Shown here one piece after another: positions 47,840-61,270 of a DNA stretch of 64,000 nt. The stretch is from Asterias amurensis (Eukaryota; Echinodermata; Asteroidea; Forcipulatida; Asteriidae), in assembly GCF_032118995.1 (NCBI RefSeq), contig NC_092662.1:6696001-6760000 (forward strand), written 5' to 3'. Each line of letters opens with the position of its first letter. Position 1 is the stretch's first letter. The notes below the pieces were generated by a model, which saw only the letters and a program-made list of their open reading frames with translations, searched no databases and had not been told where the DNA came from. The translations under genes and the position numbers were made by a program.

Positions 47840-50340
47840 ATATCCAAAAGGAAATGCCTTTTTTTTTTAAAGAGTACTGGCAAAATATATGTAGAAGGCT
47901 TATTTGATTGCATCTTTTAAGGGATACAAAGTGTAAAATAATAGGCAACATTAGGTTGCATGTAATGCAGTAAATTTTTAAAAGCAGATTATTGAAATGG
48001 TTATTTTTCATATGTTTTTGTAATAATTAATCATGTGGAAAGTTGATCATTTAAATCATGAAACAACCGTGGCGGGAATGTTGACAATATTCGGTTTCAA
48101 CAATACCATAATGACAGGTTTGACAATTGTGGTTTTAATATTATGGTTTGAACAACTGTTAAGCTAATTAACTGTAAAACCTTTACAGTCGTACAGGAAG
48201 AAGGCAATGGCACAGCATGACCTTGTCCTTAACCTTCAATATAAAATCCTTCCTTTGGTAATATCTAAAAGGGCAATTATTGTTATGAGTTTGTAAACAA
48301 ATAAACCACGTCTGAATGTACATTGTACATGTACTTTGTACATGTACATGTACATATATGCTTTCCTGTTTACATCTTACATTTGTGTACACTTTAACAG
48401 GACAACATGATTTAGTAAAATAAAAATGCAGAAAATATTAAAGAGAAACATAATTTTTGAAGTTGAAATGTGTCAAGTGGCCATAAGTTGCAGGTACAGT
48501 ACACTACGTCACAGTACGTGTGTACACCTACACTGTACTTTATAGTGCAAATTTACCGGAAGGGTTGTTTTGTTGCCCTTTGATTGTGTTTTTTTGTGTG
48601 TGTCATATTGGATGCTTCATTAACCATTATTTTACTCACAAACCTTGGCTGTAAAAGGAAATTCAGTTGATTAATTTATTTATCATATGTGAGGACGTTC
48701 AGAGAAATTCTTGTGCTATGCAGTTGTGGATTTGGTTTTAGTAGAAAGTGGTAAGTTTTTTCCCATAAAGTTTTTTCCTTCTGTAAATTGAAGTTTGTTT
48801 TGTAAATTCCTTTGGTGACCATTTTGACAACAGACGTTGCAAAGGAAGCATACATAGTGAAGCTCTCTTTGAATAGATGTTGGATTATAGAATGTGTTCT
48901 TGCCAATGGTGTTACATTTTGTTTCTTTGTTGTGGAAATGGAGGGAGTGTGTTCAGGGACGTGACAATATGTTTGCTATTATAAAATCCTTTTTGTTCGT
49001 TTGGTGCAGGGTTGTAGGGGCGTAAGTACATGTACATGGTATTGAAATGTACAATCATTGTGCTGTAAAATGGAACCAGACATAAAAGAGCATACCACTC
49101 AATATACAAATCATTTACATTACCGTACATTTGTTAGTAATTTACTTCTATTAGACTTTAGCAATAATTAGCCAAATTTTCAAGTTTGAAACAGAAGTTG
49201 ACATGAGTGATGACACACAAAGGTATTTTCCTCATGAAAACTGTCGAAAACACTTTTAATTTTCCATGCTATTTTTGTTTTTTAGATGGGTACAAAAAAT
49301 CACAAAAATTTGGTTGCAATTTTAAAAGTCAAGGTCACAGCATTTATAATGTCACCATCACCTGTTAACTGTCGCAACTTCCCTTTGGGGGGAAAGTATT
49401 GCGTAAAACTAAATGATGAATAAACTGTTGATCTTGGTTTGTTGTTGTTACTGCATAGAAACTGAACACAAGTAGGTTCCTGTAGTTGACAGGACATTCT
49501 GTACCCACTTCCAACTGGCTCCCAAGACCACCCTTTGGTCTTTTGACTCGTGTTGTTGTTAGGTCTCACAAGCAGGGGATCTTATTTAATATAATTATCT
49601 AACCACAGGCTAGACCACAACTATATTCGTCTGGTTGACCAGTTATATTGGAAGTCATTAATAAGAAGTTGTGTATCTACAGTACTTATTTAGGCCCTAT
49701 TACACTTCCTGGAAACTAGTAAACAAATGTAATGGTGTTGTTTGTTTTGTTTCAAGATTGATAAACACTGTATGGTGTGTGCAAAGTATTAAAAGTATTG
49801 TTTAAACACTACAAGTGCTATTACGTGTACATTTAAGTAAATGCTAATTTTTCATGATGAATATTTGTTTTCTAATGAATTAGTCTTTCCGGCAGTGTAA
49901 AGTAAGTGTTGAACTTCCGTGATCACTGCACTTGGTGCTTGTTGATTTTGTTCCGTTTGTTCCTGAACAGCATGTAGCTTTTGGAAAAGTATTTATTTTA
50001 TTAGAACAACTAGGCCTGTTGTTATAATTCTGTCGTATAGTGTGTTGAAACATTGAAAGCAGTCGTGGTGTAAAACGTGTTCTCTGTATGTTCGTCATGT
50101 TGGGTAAGTCTAAAAGAAAAAAATTGTAATGTTTTACAACAAATCTGAGTTTTGAAGAAAAACCAAGTGCTTGGAGGATTTTGTTATACGTACTGTGTTC
50201 AAGATGGAAATAGATGTTACATTAAGTTGATTTGAATTGATAGTGGTTAGGTGAGTGTTCGCAGATTGTTGATGGTCTTGTGGTGTCATAAACCTACACT
50301 TGGAGACAATAATGCGTACATAAGGCGTTTATTTGGATTG
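47840..50340. other. Long intronic stretch, mostly unique
   Basis: AT-rich. ACATGT-rich patch at about 48317-48356 (GTACATGTAC words). No coding exon supported. Confidence 0.35.
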
Positions 50341-50343
50341 TCC

Positions 50344-50731
50344 TTAAAGGCAGTGGACACTATTGGTAATTACTCAAAATAATTATCATCATAAAACCTC
50401 ATTTGGTAACGAGTAATGGGGAGAGGTTGATAGTATAAAACATTGTGAGACACGGCTCTCTCTGAAGTGACATAGTTTTCGAGAAAGAAGTATTTTTCCA
50501 CGAATTTGATTTCGAGACCTCAAGTTTGGAATTTGAGGTCTCGAAATCAACCATCTAAAAGCACACAACTTCGTGTGACAAGGGTGTTTTTTCTTTCATT
50601 ATTATCTCGCAACCTCGACGACCGATTGAGCTCAAATTTTCACAGGTTTGTTATTTTATGCATATATGTTGAGCTACACCAAGTGAGAAGACTGGTCTTT
50701 GACAATTACCAATAGTGTCCACTGTCTTTAA
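50344..50731 (+). mobile_element. A-family TTAA MITE, intact ends
   Basis: TTAAAGGCAGTGGACACTAT to AATAGTGTCCACTGTCTTTAA, 388 bp. Central pair is almost perfect (GATTTCGAGACCTCAAG/TTGAGGTCTCGAAATC). Confidence 0.9.
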
Positions 50732-51288
50732 AGACAGGTTTAAAATAAAGTTTGGCTATCAAGCTGTACAAGTACACTGTTAGGCAAAGTTGGAACCATT
50801 TAATTGTTTTGAAACCATTTGATTGTTTCTATCCTATCATACATGAGGATGTTATTATACAATGAAATTAATCTGTATAAGAAATATGTGCAAATTTCAT
50901 TTCAAAATTTTGAGATATAACTGAAAATCTGGAGCGGTTAGTCGTAGTCCAAGTAAGTTCTAAGAATAATTTGTAATTTTAATTCACCATCTGCGAAATG
51001 CTCTGCAGATATGTTTCGCAGATTGACCTTTTTTTTTTGAATCCCTAAAAATTTCATTCCTTCAAATTTCATCCCTTAGAAGGGATTCCTTTCCTGTTTG
51101 TACAGCTGCTGCATACTTGCATAGTACATTTAATTTTGTACATGGTCATTCATGTTTGGAGTCGTAACTACAATAGTTTGGGGCACACCTTCCATGGCCT
51201 GTATGTTTCGCAAGGGCACCAAGGATTCTTCTCCTTGGTAAAGGGCACACATTTACGCAAATTGTAAACTACTGCAGAGCATTTGAAG

Positions 51289-51652
51289 GAATACGTTGCC
51301 TTGGATCGGTCGAGTTGGTCTTTGAAAAGCGTTTGTAACCGTTTACTGTAAAATGCATATTATGGTTAGAAAGATGTTTTAAAAGTAGAATACAATGATC
51401 CACACAATTGTGCTTTCAAATTGCGTGGTTTTCCTTTTACGTTGCAAACTAACACGGTCGGCCATTTATGGGAGTCAATAATTTGACTCCCATAAATGGC
51501 AGACCGTGTTTGTCAATGAGGTAAAAGGAAAACCACGCAATTTCGAGTGATACTTGTGTGGATCATTATATTCTACTTTTGAAATATCTTTCTAATCATT
51601 TTATAACAAACGGTTACAAACGCTTTTCAAAGACCAACTCGTGTTCCTTTAA
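51289..51652 (+). mobile_element. F-family palindromic element
   Basis: GAAGGAATACGTTGCCTTGG to CAACTCGTGTTCCTTTAA. Left TTAA has become TTGA, and about 20 bp near the right end are lost. Confidence 0.75.
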
Positions 51653-52660
51653 GGACACCAAGGCAATTGGGGCATGGATGGGGGCATGGAGGCAAGCGCC
51701 TTTATTGCCTGCGTGAAGTATCAGGCCTGCCTTCCCTTTTAGGAAAGATGATCAGCCAGTGTTGCGTCACATCCTCATGAACATTTCAATAGTGTTTATT
51801 ACTTGTCATCTACACAGTGCTTCCTCAACATCATCTCAGATTACTTGTGGCATCATGGTGTGTGTGTTTGGCTTGGTCTTTTTCTCATTAGTGTGGATAT
51901 AATTAAACCTTGGGTCGTGTTATTATCCAAGTGTCTAGGATGTGTGAAGAATTAGTCGGCTCGCTAAAGACGGTTGAAACGAAAAGACAGAGAGAATGGA
52001 AGTTAATGGCTGGCTAATCATAAAGATAATATGGCTGTTTAAATTATTTATAGAAGTAAGACCTTTTGAGCTCTTGATTTTAATCATGCTTTGAAACACA
52101 AGCCTTTTTAAAACTTCGCCCTGAATCTCCGATGTTAATTATAAAAAGAGAAAATGTTTGTGACACTTTCTTGGAAGTGGTTTTTTTGTTTTTGTGCTGA
52201 GGCGACACTTACTGCACGTGCCGCAACTGATAAATTGACATTTAGTACTTTGCTAGTGCCAACAGAATTGCACAATCTGGTTTTTCTGAATCCATGTGCT
52301 GTCAAACTTGAGGGGTTTTGTGAGCAGGAAACTGTCGGGGCAAGAAGGCTCTGATGTTTGAGAGGATAGAAGGCGAGGGTGTAACGGCTCTATTTGATCA
52401 GTCTAGTGTAATGTTGCATTAAGAAGTAACTGTTTACTTTAAAGCATCAGACTTTGATGCAAGGCCAGCAAAATAGGGAAACTGGGCAAAAATATTGTTG
52501 TCTGCTATTTTTATCCACCAGGAAATAGTATGAATATGAATTAAGAGTGTTTGGCATGTTTTCTGAAATAATGTTTTGCAACATTCACAAATAAAAGTAT
52601 TGTCTTAATAAAGGAATCTGAGATTTTTCTGCCAAATACTGCCAGATTGGTTGTATTGAT
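51653..52660. other. Intronic stretch without recognisable feature
   Basis: No family repeat or coding exon supported. Confidence 0.3.
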
Positions 52661-52662
52661 AG

Positions 52663-52847
52663 TAAAGGCCGGTCACACAAGCCCTGATAACGAGAACGAA
52701 ACGAGAACGATAAAAATGCACCTCCCCCAGATTGGTTGAATTGCTCTGCGCAGAATACTCCCAGGCTTTTCAACCAATCGAGGGCGTGCATTTTTATCGT
52801 TCGCGTTTTCATTCTAGCTATCAGGGCCTGTGTGAATGGGCCTTAAA
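52663..52847 (+). mobile_element. H-family TTAA inverted-repeat element
   Basis: TAAAGGCCGGTCACACAAGC and TGTGTGAATGGGCCTTAA at the ends. CGAGAACGAAACGAGAACG and its mate near TCGTTCGCG inside. Right TTAA (52844-52847) is shared with G. Confidence 0.65.
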
Positions 52848-53217
52848 GCCATTATACACTTTCGGAACAGAAAAAAAAAAAAAAGTTCACAGATTTACAA
52901 ATAACTTACAGGGTTTACAGAAGGTAATGGTAAAATACTTCTCTTGAAATATTATTCCATGAAATGCTTTACTTTTTGAGAAAACATTAAAACAATTATA
53001 AATTCTCGACAACGAGAATTACGGATTTATAGTAAACACATGTCATGACACGGCGAAACGTGCGGAAACAAGGGTGGGTTTTCCCGTTATTTTCTCCCAA
53101 CTCCGATGACCGATTGAGCCTAAATTTTCACAGAAATTTTGTTATTTTCTATAAGTTGTGTTACACGAAGTGTGGGCCTTGGACAACAATGTTTACCGAA
53201 AGTGTCAACTAGCTTTA
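52844..53217 (+). mobile_element. G-family TTAA MITE
   Basis: TTAAAGCCATTATACACTTT to CGAAAGTGTCAACTAGCTTTAA. Blocks GTTCACAGATTTACAAATAA, GAGAATTACGGATTTA and CCGATTGAGCCTAAATTTTC. Confidence 0.75.
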
Positions 53218-55870
53218 AGTCTTGCATTGAAATTGCAGAAGGTAGATTAATTAAGGCTGTATTGTCTGGAATCAACATCCTAGTACTAGGCCTAGATGTT
53301 ACTCATCATCATTCACATGGAATGACATTGGAAGATCACTCGTGCATTCCTTAGTTCCACTCTGTCTACTATAAGGTCTACATTCATCTAAACATCAATA
53401 CATGGAATACGTGTAATATATAAAATTCAGATAAAAAATGTCTTGAGCAGCCAACTACATGTAGTTCTTTCTGTTTGTCATGTTCTAGTTGTCACAGCGT
53501 GAAGTAATTAGACTATTGGACTTTTTTTCTTGGAAAAGAACAGATAAAGGTATTTCTGTTTTTATTGATGTGTGTATGTGAAATTTGCTTTGAGAAAATT
53601 CCAGGTATAAAAATTATTTTTGTTACCAAATCTTCTAAGAAATGTATCTGTCGGATTTGTTGGAATTTAAAATTGGTAAGCAGCTGGGTCATTTCAACTA
53701 ACAGTAGCAGGGTAATTTACATGTAGGATTCCTTGCTCGTTCATGCTTATAAATCGGTATTATTACAACAAAAAATTGTGAAAACGGTGATGAAATATTT
53801 CTTTTAAAATTACGTTGTCTAAAGAATCCCAAATATGCATCCTCATCAATACCCGGGAGGAAATTTACAAACTGTGTCAAAAGGGGAGGATCAAGTTTAG
53901 CATTAAATATTCAAGACCAATTAATCTTTCATGATCCGCCAATTAAAAGAAAATAAATGAAATCAAATATTTATAAGACAAGAGTGACTAGGTTTTTTGG
54001 AAGCCAGTGTTTATTATTTTAAACACGTATCCGTCAAATAGTTTGGATCATATGGATCATGCTTTAGGTATGCCACGTATAGGGAAGAGTATTTGTGTTG
54101 AGTGTTCTGGTCTGCCAATTTCATGAATGTCCTGTGTATCGGACATGTTTGTTGATAAGTTAAGAGATCTAGGTTCATTTTGTTCTTCCGAGTATTTAAA
54201 GGTTCAAACGTGGTGTATCACAATTGTTCTCAAGCTGCAATTAAAGAGAATCTCAAGTTAAGAAAAGGTACAGTTTATGAGTACTTGGGTAATTTTGTTT
54301 TTCATTTTGTTGTGTTCAAAGAAAGAGAGAAAAAAAAACTGATTGGAAAAATCTTAGAAGACCTCACATGGTGCGATGAAATTTGTTAAAAGAAAAGAAA
54401 TCATTTTGTTTTGTTCAAGGAAAGAAAGAACCCTCATTGGATGACAATATTGTTAAAAGAAAAGAAATTAAAAACACATTTCAGGCTTTATTGAAAGGCA
54501 TTAACGTGGACATAAATATGCCACTAATTTTAGGAATTTATCTCAAAACCTTATAGAAGAGCCCCATGTCTGTAAAAAAGGAGACCTTCAATTTGAGGCC
54601 CCTGGATATTTGATAAGGGAACTTCATTTGCACCTGTATGGATGTCTTTTTAGCACTACGCTTCAATGTGACGTCGCAACACCTGAAGGAGAAGGCTTCA
54701 GGAATATTGATGAACTCTCGGCAGACACCTGTGTGCATCTTAAAGGAAATTTGGATTTCTAATAAATGTCAACTGTCTTCGAGGTGGCTAACTCTGTATT
54801 AAATCAACCCCTGGAAATAACACAAGCTCGCAGCTTGCTTGTGTCAATCTGCTTTTTGTAGAGTCCTTTTTGTTAACCTTTATTCTAAAGCATGGTAGAG
54901 AATTGCGACAGGAACCGAGTGAGACAATCTGAACAGTGGCCTCGGGAAGACCAAAAGAGGAGGAAACATGCTTCAAATTATAAAATCCTTTTTTTTCCCC
55001 CTTACGTCTCGGATCAAATAAAACCCCTTTATCCTTCTTCACCAGTGCAAACAGTTGTCAACATATGTACAAAAGGATGAAATATTTTTCCTGTATTATA
55101 AACGGTAATCATTACGATTGTAATGGCCTTAATCTTCGCATGAATGGTTTACAATGATTCGTTAATTTACCCATGCCTCGTTGAATAATTAAATTTAATT
55201 ACAATATTTTGTACAGTATTCTTTAATTAAAATAATTATAATATTTTATGAATAGTTTGTTAATTGTTTTGTTTGTAAAGAGTGTGTTGTTGGAGATTTT
55301 AAAATTGAGGTTGAGTTTTTTTAAGGTACATGTCACACATATACACGGGAAATACATCTGTGAAAGATTGTTTTTTTTGTGAGACCTTAAAAATAACTTA
55401 AATTTTTCAAGTAAACAGTTATTTTGAGATATTTGAAAGTACCAACACTTTTTTGTCATCCAAAACCAGACGGAGATTTTGATGGTTTTGTTTGTGACTT
55501 TGAAAGCTCCCTCAGGATTGTGGATTGACCAATGTCTAAATATCAATTCCTTTGGGGAAGTTGATTTGCCGACAGGGAGGCGTGACTAGAGTCTTTGTGA
55601 TAACATCATACGCTGGACCTAGGGACATCGAGGGAAAAACTCTCTCAGAGAAATTCATGTAAGAGAGAAAAACAGAATAACAATCATGGAAAACTAATCA
55701 CTTATACAGATAGTTTGTGTTAGAAAAAAAAAACAATTTTAAACCCTTGGCAAATTGATATTAAAATGAAGCTGTCAGTGTATTTTTGACAGGAAGAAAT
55801 TCTTAAGGGACATGAGGAAGCTGAGAGGTTATCAAATGGAATTGCATAAATGCAAAACTTTCTTTCCTTC
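53218..55870. other. Long intronic stretch, mostly unique
   Basis: AT-rich. No family repeat and no coding exon that I can support. Confidence 0.35.
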
Positions 55871-55873
55871 TCC

Positions 55874-56273
55874 TTAAAGGGTCTAGGTAGTTTTTTTTAA
55901 ACACAAAACACAACGTCCACAGACTTGCATTAAACTTACACCATTTGAAGATAATGATAGTAGAAAGCTTACCTTAAAATATAACTAGTTGAGGTGCTTT
56001 AGTTTTTAAGATACGAGTAAAACAATGTCTCAGTTTTAGCACGAAAAAAGGTATTAACCAATTGTGGTATTTTACCATAACTGGTAACACGTTTTTACAT
56101 GTAAAATAATTTTCGCTAAAGAATTATTTTTACTCATTTCTAAAAAACTACAGCACCTCAGCAAGTAATATTTTAAGGGAAGCTTTCTACCATCAGTATG
56201 TTCAAACTTGAGTATGTTTAACGTAAATCTGTAGATATTATGTTTTGTGTTACAAATGGTACCCAAATCCTCT
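55874..56273 (+). mobile_element. E-family MITE
   Basis: TTAAAGGGTCTAGGTAGTTT to AATGGTACCCAAATCCTCTG. Right TTAA lost. Central pair ACCAATTGTGGTATTTTACC/CATAACTGGTAA. Confidence 0.7.
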
Positions 56274-57685
56274 GAAGAGAAAGTATGGAAATCTAGATTT
56301 CAATATTTTGATAATCGGCCATGGTATGACAGAATCTCACACTAGCCTCCCATTTACTGTACAGTGAAAAACAAGGTTGGTAGTCTGTCGATCACTTGTA
56401 ATCCTCACTTGTACAATACAAGGAAATAAGTCTAGATTCAGGGATTACAAAATGAACCTCGGAAAAGGGGAGATTTTGAGCATGAATTCCAGTACCCTTT
56501 ATCCCTTTTTGTACAGGGAAACAAAGTGTAATACATGTACAGTAGGTGCATGTCTGGAGGCATAGTCAGCTGGTCAACAGACTGCAACAAAAAAAGTAGG
56601 TTCTTGGCTGTTATACCATTCACCATAAAACAAGTTTGAAAGGAAAACATGTCATCCAACATGAAGTGGTGAACTAATAACAGACAGCACTTCATCATCA
56701 TAATTCATAGTATTTAGAAAGTTTGTAAAAAACAATAATATCAATATAAAACTGTCTCAAAAGGGCAATTTTGTTTTAATTATAATTTGTTGAGGGTGAA
56801 GATTACTGATTAGCAAAGCATAATAAAGCATGTGAGGTTCACTGGTTTCTAGCCAAGGGACTTCACTGTATGTATTCTTAATATTGCCTTTAGGTAGGAG
56901 GAAGATACACAATAACCACATGAAAGGCTTGATGCAAGGCCAATCCACTGTGAAACCTTTCCACCCCTTCACAATACATCCAGGGCCAGCCCTCTAGGGC
57001 TAGTCTCTTCTCTAGCCGTTCCTTTTATTACCACATTAATGCTCTGGTGCATTTTGCTGGCAATAACAACGTTACACCCCCACACACACATCTCGAGTCC
57101 CGAAGGCCCTATACACTTATCTGCATATCAGAGTTCCCTTATCATTCTCATTTTGGTGAGATACAAAAAATCCCCTGAGGTGATGAGCGTTGGAAAATGT
57201 CAACGTTCTGAAGAGAACTTAACAAAGTGTCGGGTAATCGGGGCACGTGTACACTTCAGGAAATCTCGTACCTGCTAGATGCCTACGGACATTTTATGTT
57301 CGTAGAAATACTTGGAATACTGTTTTTATTTCTAGAGTACGGTTGAAACTTGCAAGGTTTTCTGTATCCTCTGTTGTTTGGGAATTTAAAGAATTGTTAG
57401 TAATAATTTGCCAACTTTCTTGAACTGTATCTTATAAATTATTTTATCAATCTGTTTAATCATCATGAGGTAATTTTGTGGTTTAATTCCACCCAATATT
57501 GAATCAAACATGAAACAGCGACTACTAGGAAGTAGAAGTTTTTCAAAATGGCCCAATTGAAGATAATGTCACATGCAGAGATAGATGGCATAAATTTGAT
57601 ATCTGGAAGATCTTCACTAAAGTTACAACTGACAAGTCAGTAATTGTCATAATGAGTTGCCATCCCTCATGGGAAGGGGGGGGGT

Positions 57686-58226
57686 CGCTTTCAGGGCAGT
57701 CAAGTTGCCTTAGTGGTCTCTTTCTCCGCTGTAGCCCCAGGTTCGAATCCCAGATTGCAGTTTTGCATGAGGATTATATTTTCAGGCGCTTTCAGGGCAG
57801 TCAAGTTGGCTTAGTGGTTTCTTTCTCAGCTTTCACCTCTGTAGACCCGGGTTCGAATCCCAGATTGCAGCCTTGCATGTGGATTATATTTTAAGGCGCT
57901 TTCAGGGCAGTCAAGTTGGCTTAGTGTTTTCTTTCTCCGCTTTCACCTCTGTAGACCCAGGTTCGAATCCCAGATTGCAGCCTTGCATGAGGATTATATT
58001 TTCAGGCGCTTTCAGGGCAGTCAAGTTGGCTGAGTGGTTTCTTTCTCCGCTTTCACCTCTGTAGACCCGGGTTCGAATCCCAGATTGCAGCCTTGCATGT
58101 GGATTATATTTTCAGTCGCTTTCAGGGCAGTCAAGTTGGCTGAGTGGTTTCTTTCTCCGCTTTCACCTCTGTAGACCCGGGTTCGAATCCCAGAATACAG
58201 CCTTGCATGGGGATTAGGTTATCAGT
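57686..58226 (+). repeat. Five-unit tandem array of a tRNA-like sequence
   Basis: Units start at 57686, 57787, 57897, 58007 and 58117 (101, then 110 bp each). Each has CGCTTTCAGGGCAGTCAAGT, an A-box-like TTGGCTTAGTGG and a B box GGTTCGAATCC. Between them lies CTTTCACCTCTGTAGACCC. The first unit is shorter. The sequence after the last unit (TCCATACCTGTGGGTTTCC on) looks like the body of the same SINE. Confidence 0.92.
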
Positions 58227-58433
58227 CCATACCTGTGGGTTTCCGCTGTTCGGGATTTTCCCTCCCGATTTCAAACTGAGACTTCCTCATTGTCTTCTTT
58301 AAAAGTTTGTGTGATGTTTCCATAATCCTAATGTTTTGTTAACTGTACCATTCGGATTCAGATTCAGCTTTTGTGTAATCATGGTAAAATCAAATCAAGT
58401 GCATACAATCTTTATGCACACCAAACGTAATGT

Positions 58434-58795
58434 TTAAAGCCATTATACACTTTCGGAACAGAAAAAAAATATAAGTTCACAGATTTACAAATAATTTACA
58501 GGGTTTACAGAAGGTAATGATAAAATATTATTCCATGAAACGCTTTACTTTTCGAGAAAACATTATAACAATTATCAATTCTGGTTGTCGAGAATAACAG
58601 ATTTATTTTAAACACATGTCATGACATGGTGAAACATGCGGAAACAAGGGTGGGTTTTCCCCGTTATTTTCTCCCGACTCCGATGACCGATTGAGCCTAA
58701 ATTTTCACAGGTTTGTTATTTTTTATATCAGTTGTGATACACGAAGTGTGGGCCTTTGGACAATACTGTTTGCCGAAAGTGTCCAATGGCTTTAA
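58434..58795 (+). mobile_element. G-family TTAA MITE
   Basis: TTAAAGCCATTATACACTTT to CGAAAGTGTCCAATGGCTTTAA. Right TTAA shared with the next A element. Confidence 0.8.
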
Positions 58796-59170
58796 AGGCA
58801 GTGGACACTATTGGTAATTACTCAAAATAATTATTAGCACAAAACCTTACTTGGTACTAAGTAATAGGGAGAGGTTGATAGCATAAAACATTGTGAGAAA
58901 CAGCTCCCTCTAAAGTGACGTAGTTTTTGAGGAAGAGGTAATTTTTCAAGAATTTGATTTTGAGACCGCAGATTTAGAATTTGAGGTCTTAAAATCAAGG
59001 CGCACAACTCTGTGTGACAAGGGTCTTTTTTCTTTCATTATTATCTCGCAACTTTGATGACCGATGGAGCTCAAATTTTCACAGGTTTGTTATTTGATGC
59101 ATATATGTTGAGATATACCAAGTGAGAAGACTGGCCTTTGACAATTACCAATAGTGTCCAGTGTCTTTAA
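58792..59170 (+). mobile_element. A-family TTAA MITE, intact ends
   Basis: TTAAAGGCAGTGGACACTAT to AATAGTGTCCAGTGTCTTTAA, 379 bp. Confidence 0.88.
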
Positions 59171-59563
59171 TGTTACGAATCATTCATTTCATCTTTTAAA
59201 AAGAAACAACATCACAATTCCTAAAAGCCTGACAATATTTAGACAAAAGATACTAGAGCATCTCAGCAGGACAGCAAAATCTTGATGAAAACTGATTTGT
59301 TCTATCAGAGGTTATTAATGATTTGATGGTTCTATGTCATCATGTATCCTCAAGGGGTTATTGTACCTGTTTATAATTCATCATAACGGCATATTAACAG
59401 GACACTACAAGTTGTCAGGAAAACTGAGTCTGATTAATGATTTGGATTCAAGACAGTGACATGTTTTTCTTTATTAAGAGAATTCTTTCAGGAATCTTGA
59501 AGATAGAATGAAATATATAAATAAGTAATCACCAGTCTACAAACAAACATCCATACATGTGAT

Positions 59564-59724
59564 GCAGATTGCCTTTTATCCATTAGTATTTACCACTTGT
59601 ATTGAGATTTTATTTGTGTTTTATTGAAGATTATTTTTGGTCAAAACGAAACGTCATTGTCCTTCAAAATTTACTATCAAGCACTGTCATCAGTGTCTAT
59701 GTTCTAAACAACTCTGCATATGGG
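59564..59724 (+). repeat. K dispersed repeat, reverse copy of 12362-12520
   Basis: GCAGATTGCCTTTTATCCAT, TATTGAGATTTTATTTGTGT, GGTCAAAACGAAACGTCATT and CTCTGCATATGGGCC follow the order of the copy at 12.4 kb on the other strand. Confidence 0.65.
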
Positions 59725-59820
59725 CCCAATTTCATAGCGCTGCTATAAACAGTAAGCAAGTTTTCATGCTAACTGTAGCAGATTTTTTTTTTCTAAAGTG
59801 CAAGTGTATTTCACAGGTAC
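59722..59820 (-). mobile_element. J-family element, truncated, joined to K
   Basis: GGGCCCAATTTCATAGCGCTG to CTAAAGTGCAAGTGTATTTC. The junction with K is at the same base as at 12363. Confidence 0.5.
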
Positions 59821-60152
59821 GTTCACATGTATTGTATTTAATGTACATATGTGAAGCCTTGAGGAAACCCTTTATACTAAGCTATTTTATGCTAGTTTGT
59901 GTCTGTCTTGAATGATATACTGGTAATGAAACAGCAGTATACTTGAGTTTGATGATGATTAGGAAGTGCATGTGATGAAACAAGACCTACTTCTTAGGAA
60001 CTGTCGAGATATGGATGGCATTTAGACCAGATGGTAGGTTAACTGCCCATGGTGGGTTTATATTTAATACAATATCTACATCACAGATAATCCGAAAAAG
60101 AGATTAGCATATTTTATGGAACATTTCAACAAGATGAATTCACAGCACACAG

Positions 60153-60539
60153 TTAAAAGGCAGTGGACACTATTGGTAATTACTCAAAATAATGTTTAGC
60201 ATAAAAACTTACTTGGTAACGAGTAATTAGGAGAGGTTGATAGTATAAAACATTTTTAGAAACGGCTACCTCTGAAGTAAGGTAGTTTTCGAGAAAGAAG
60301 TAATTTCCCACGAATTTGATTTCGAGACCTCAGATTTTGAACTTGAGGTCTCGAAATCAAGCATCAGAAAGCACACAACTTCGTAAGACAAGTGTTTTTT
60401 TTCTTTTATTATTATCTCGCAACTTTGATGACCGTTGAGCTGAAATTTCCACAGGTTTGTTATTTTATGCATATATGTTGAGATACACCAAGTGAGAAGA
60501 CTGGTCTTTGAATATACCAAAAGTGTCCACTGTCTTTAA
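60153..60539 (+). mobile_element. A-family TTAA MITE, intact ends
   Basis: TTAAAAGGCAGTGGACACTA to CAAAAGTGTCCACTGTCTTTAA, 387 bp, with the central GACCTCAG/TTGAGGTC pair. Confidence 0.88.
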
Positions 60540-61166
60540 GTTTATAATATATTTTTCAATCTATTCTACATACTGTTACTATGTTCGGTTAATATTATAT
60601 ATGTCACATGTCCCAAACATTTTGGTTGGGATTGTTGCGCCCATAAATACTACCCTCCATGGTAACACACATGTTGGTACACCTTACATCCATGAGCAAG
60701 TTCAATTTGGCACATTTAGTTGACCTGTGGTTGACCAATGACCAGCAACATACAGTACATGCGTAGTGACTCGAACGACTCATTTGGAAGTCTAGTCAAC
60801 CTTCCACATTTTCACTACATTGTCACTTGTTCCCCTCTGTGCTTTAAACATGTTAAAAATGAAACCTGCTGTTTGTTGGGACCAGTGAAGAAACATGGGC
60901 CTCGAAGCTGGTTCCAAATGGTCGACCACAGCAGTCAACCAATGGTCGACCAGCCTGGCTTCGAGTGCAAATGGTCAACCTTTTAGTTAACTATTGTGCA
61001 CACTCGAACTCGCTCGATATTTGTAGATTGTTGGTCCTAGGAAAATAGAACAGTGCCCTCTTGTGTTAATTCTTTATTGTAGCCATTTTAGGATGTTGTA
61101 ATTAGCTGTTTGATTGAGGCTAAGTCTGGTAGTACTATACTTCCTGGAGGAGTGGCCTTGTGCCTG

Positions 61167-61270
61167 TTAAAGGATTTGGGTACTTTTTGTAACAGCAAAC
61201 ATAATGTCCACAGATTTACATTAAACTTAAACATTTTGGACATTTTGTGAAAAGTACCTAGACCCTTTAA
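61167..61270 (+). mobile_element. E-family MITE reduced to 104 bp
   Basis: TTAAAGGATTTGGGTACTTT, CACAGATTTACATTAAACTT, then GAAAAGTACCTAGACCCTTTAA. Both TTAA ends are kept but the centre is gone. Confidence 0.75.

Noticed and set aside
60880-60990. Cluster of GGTCGACCA-like words as a binding-site array
   Set aside because: Spacing is irregular, copies differ, and no gene start is near. Too weak to call.
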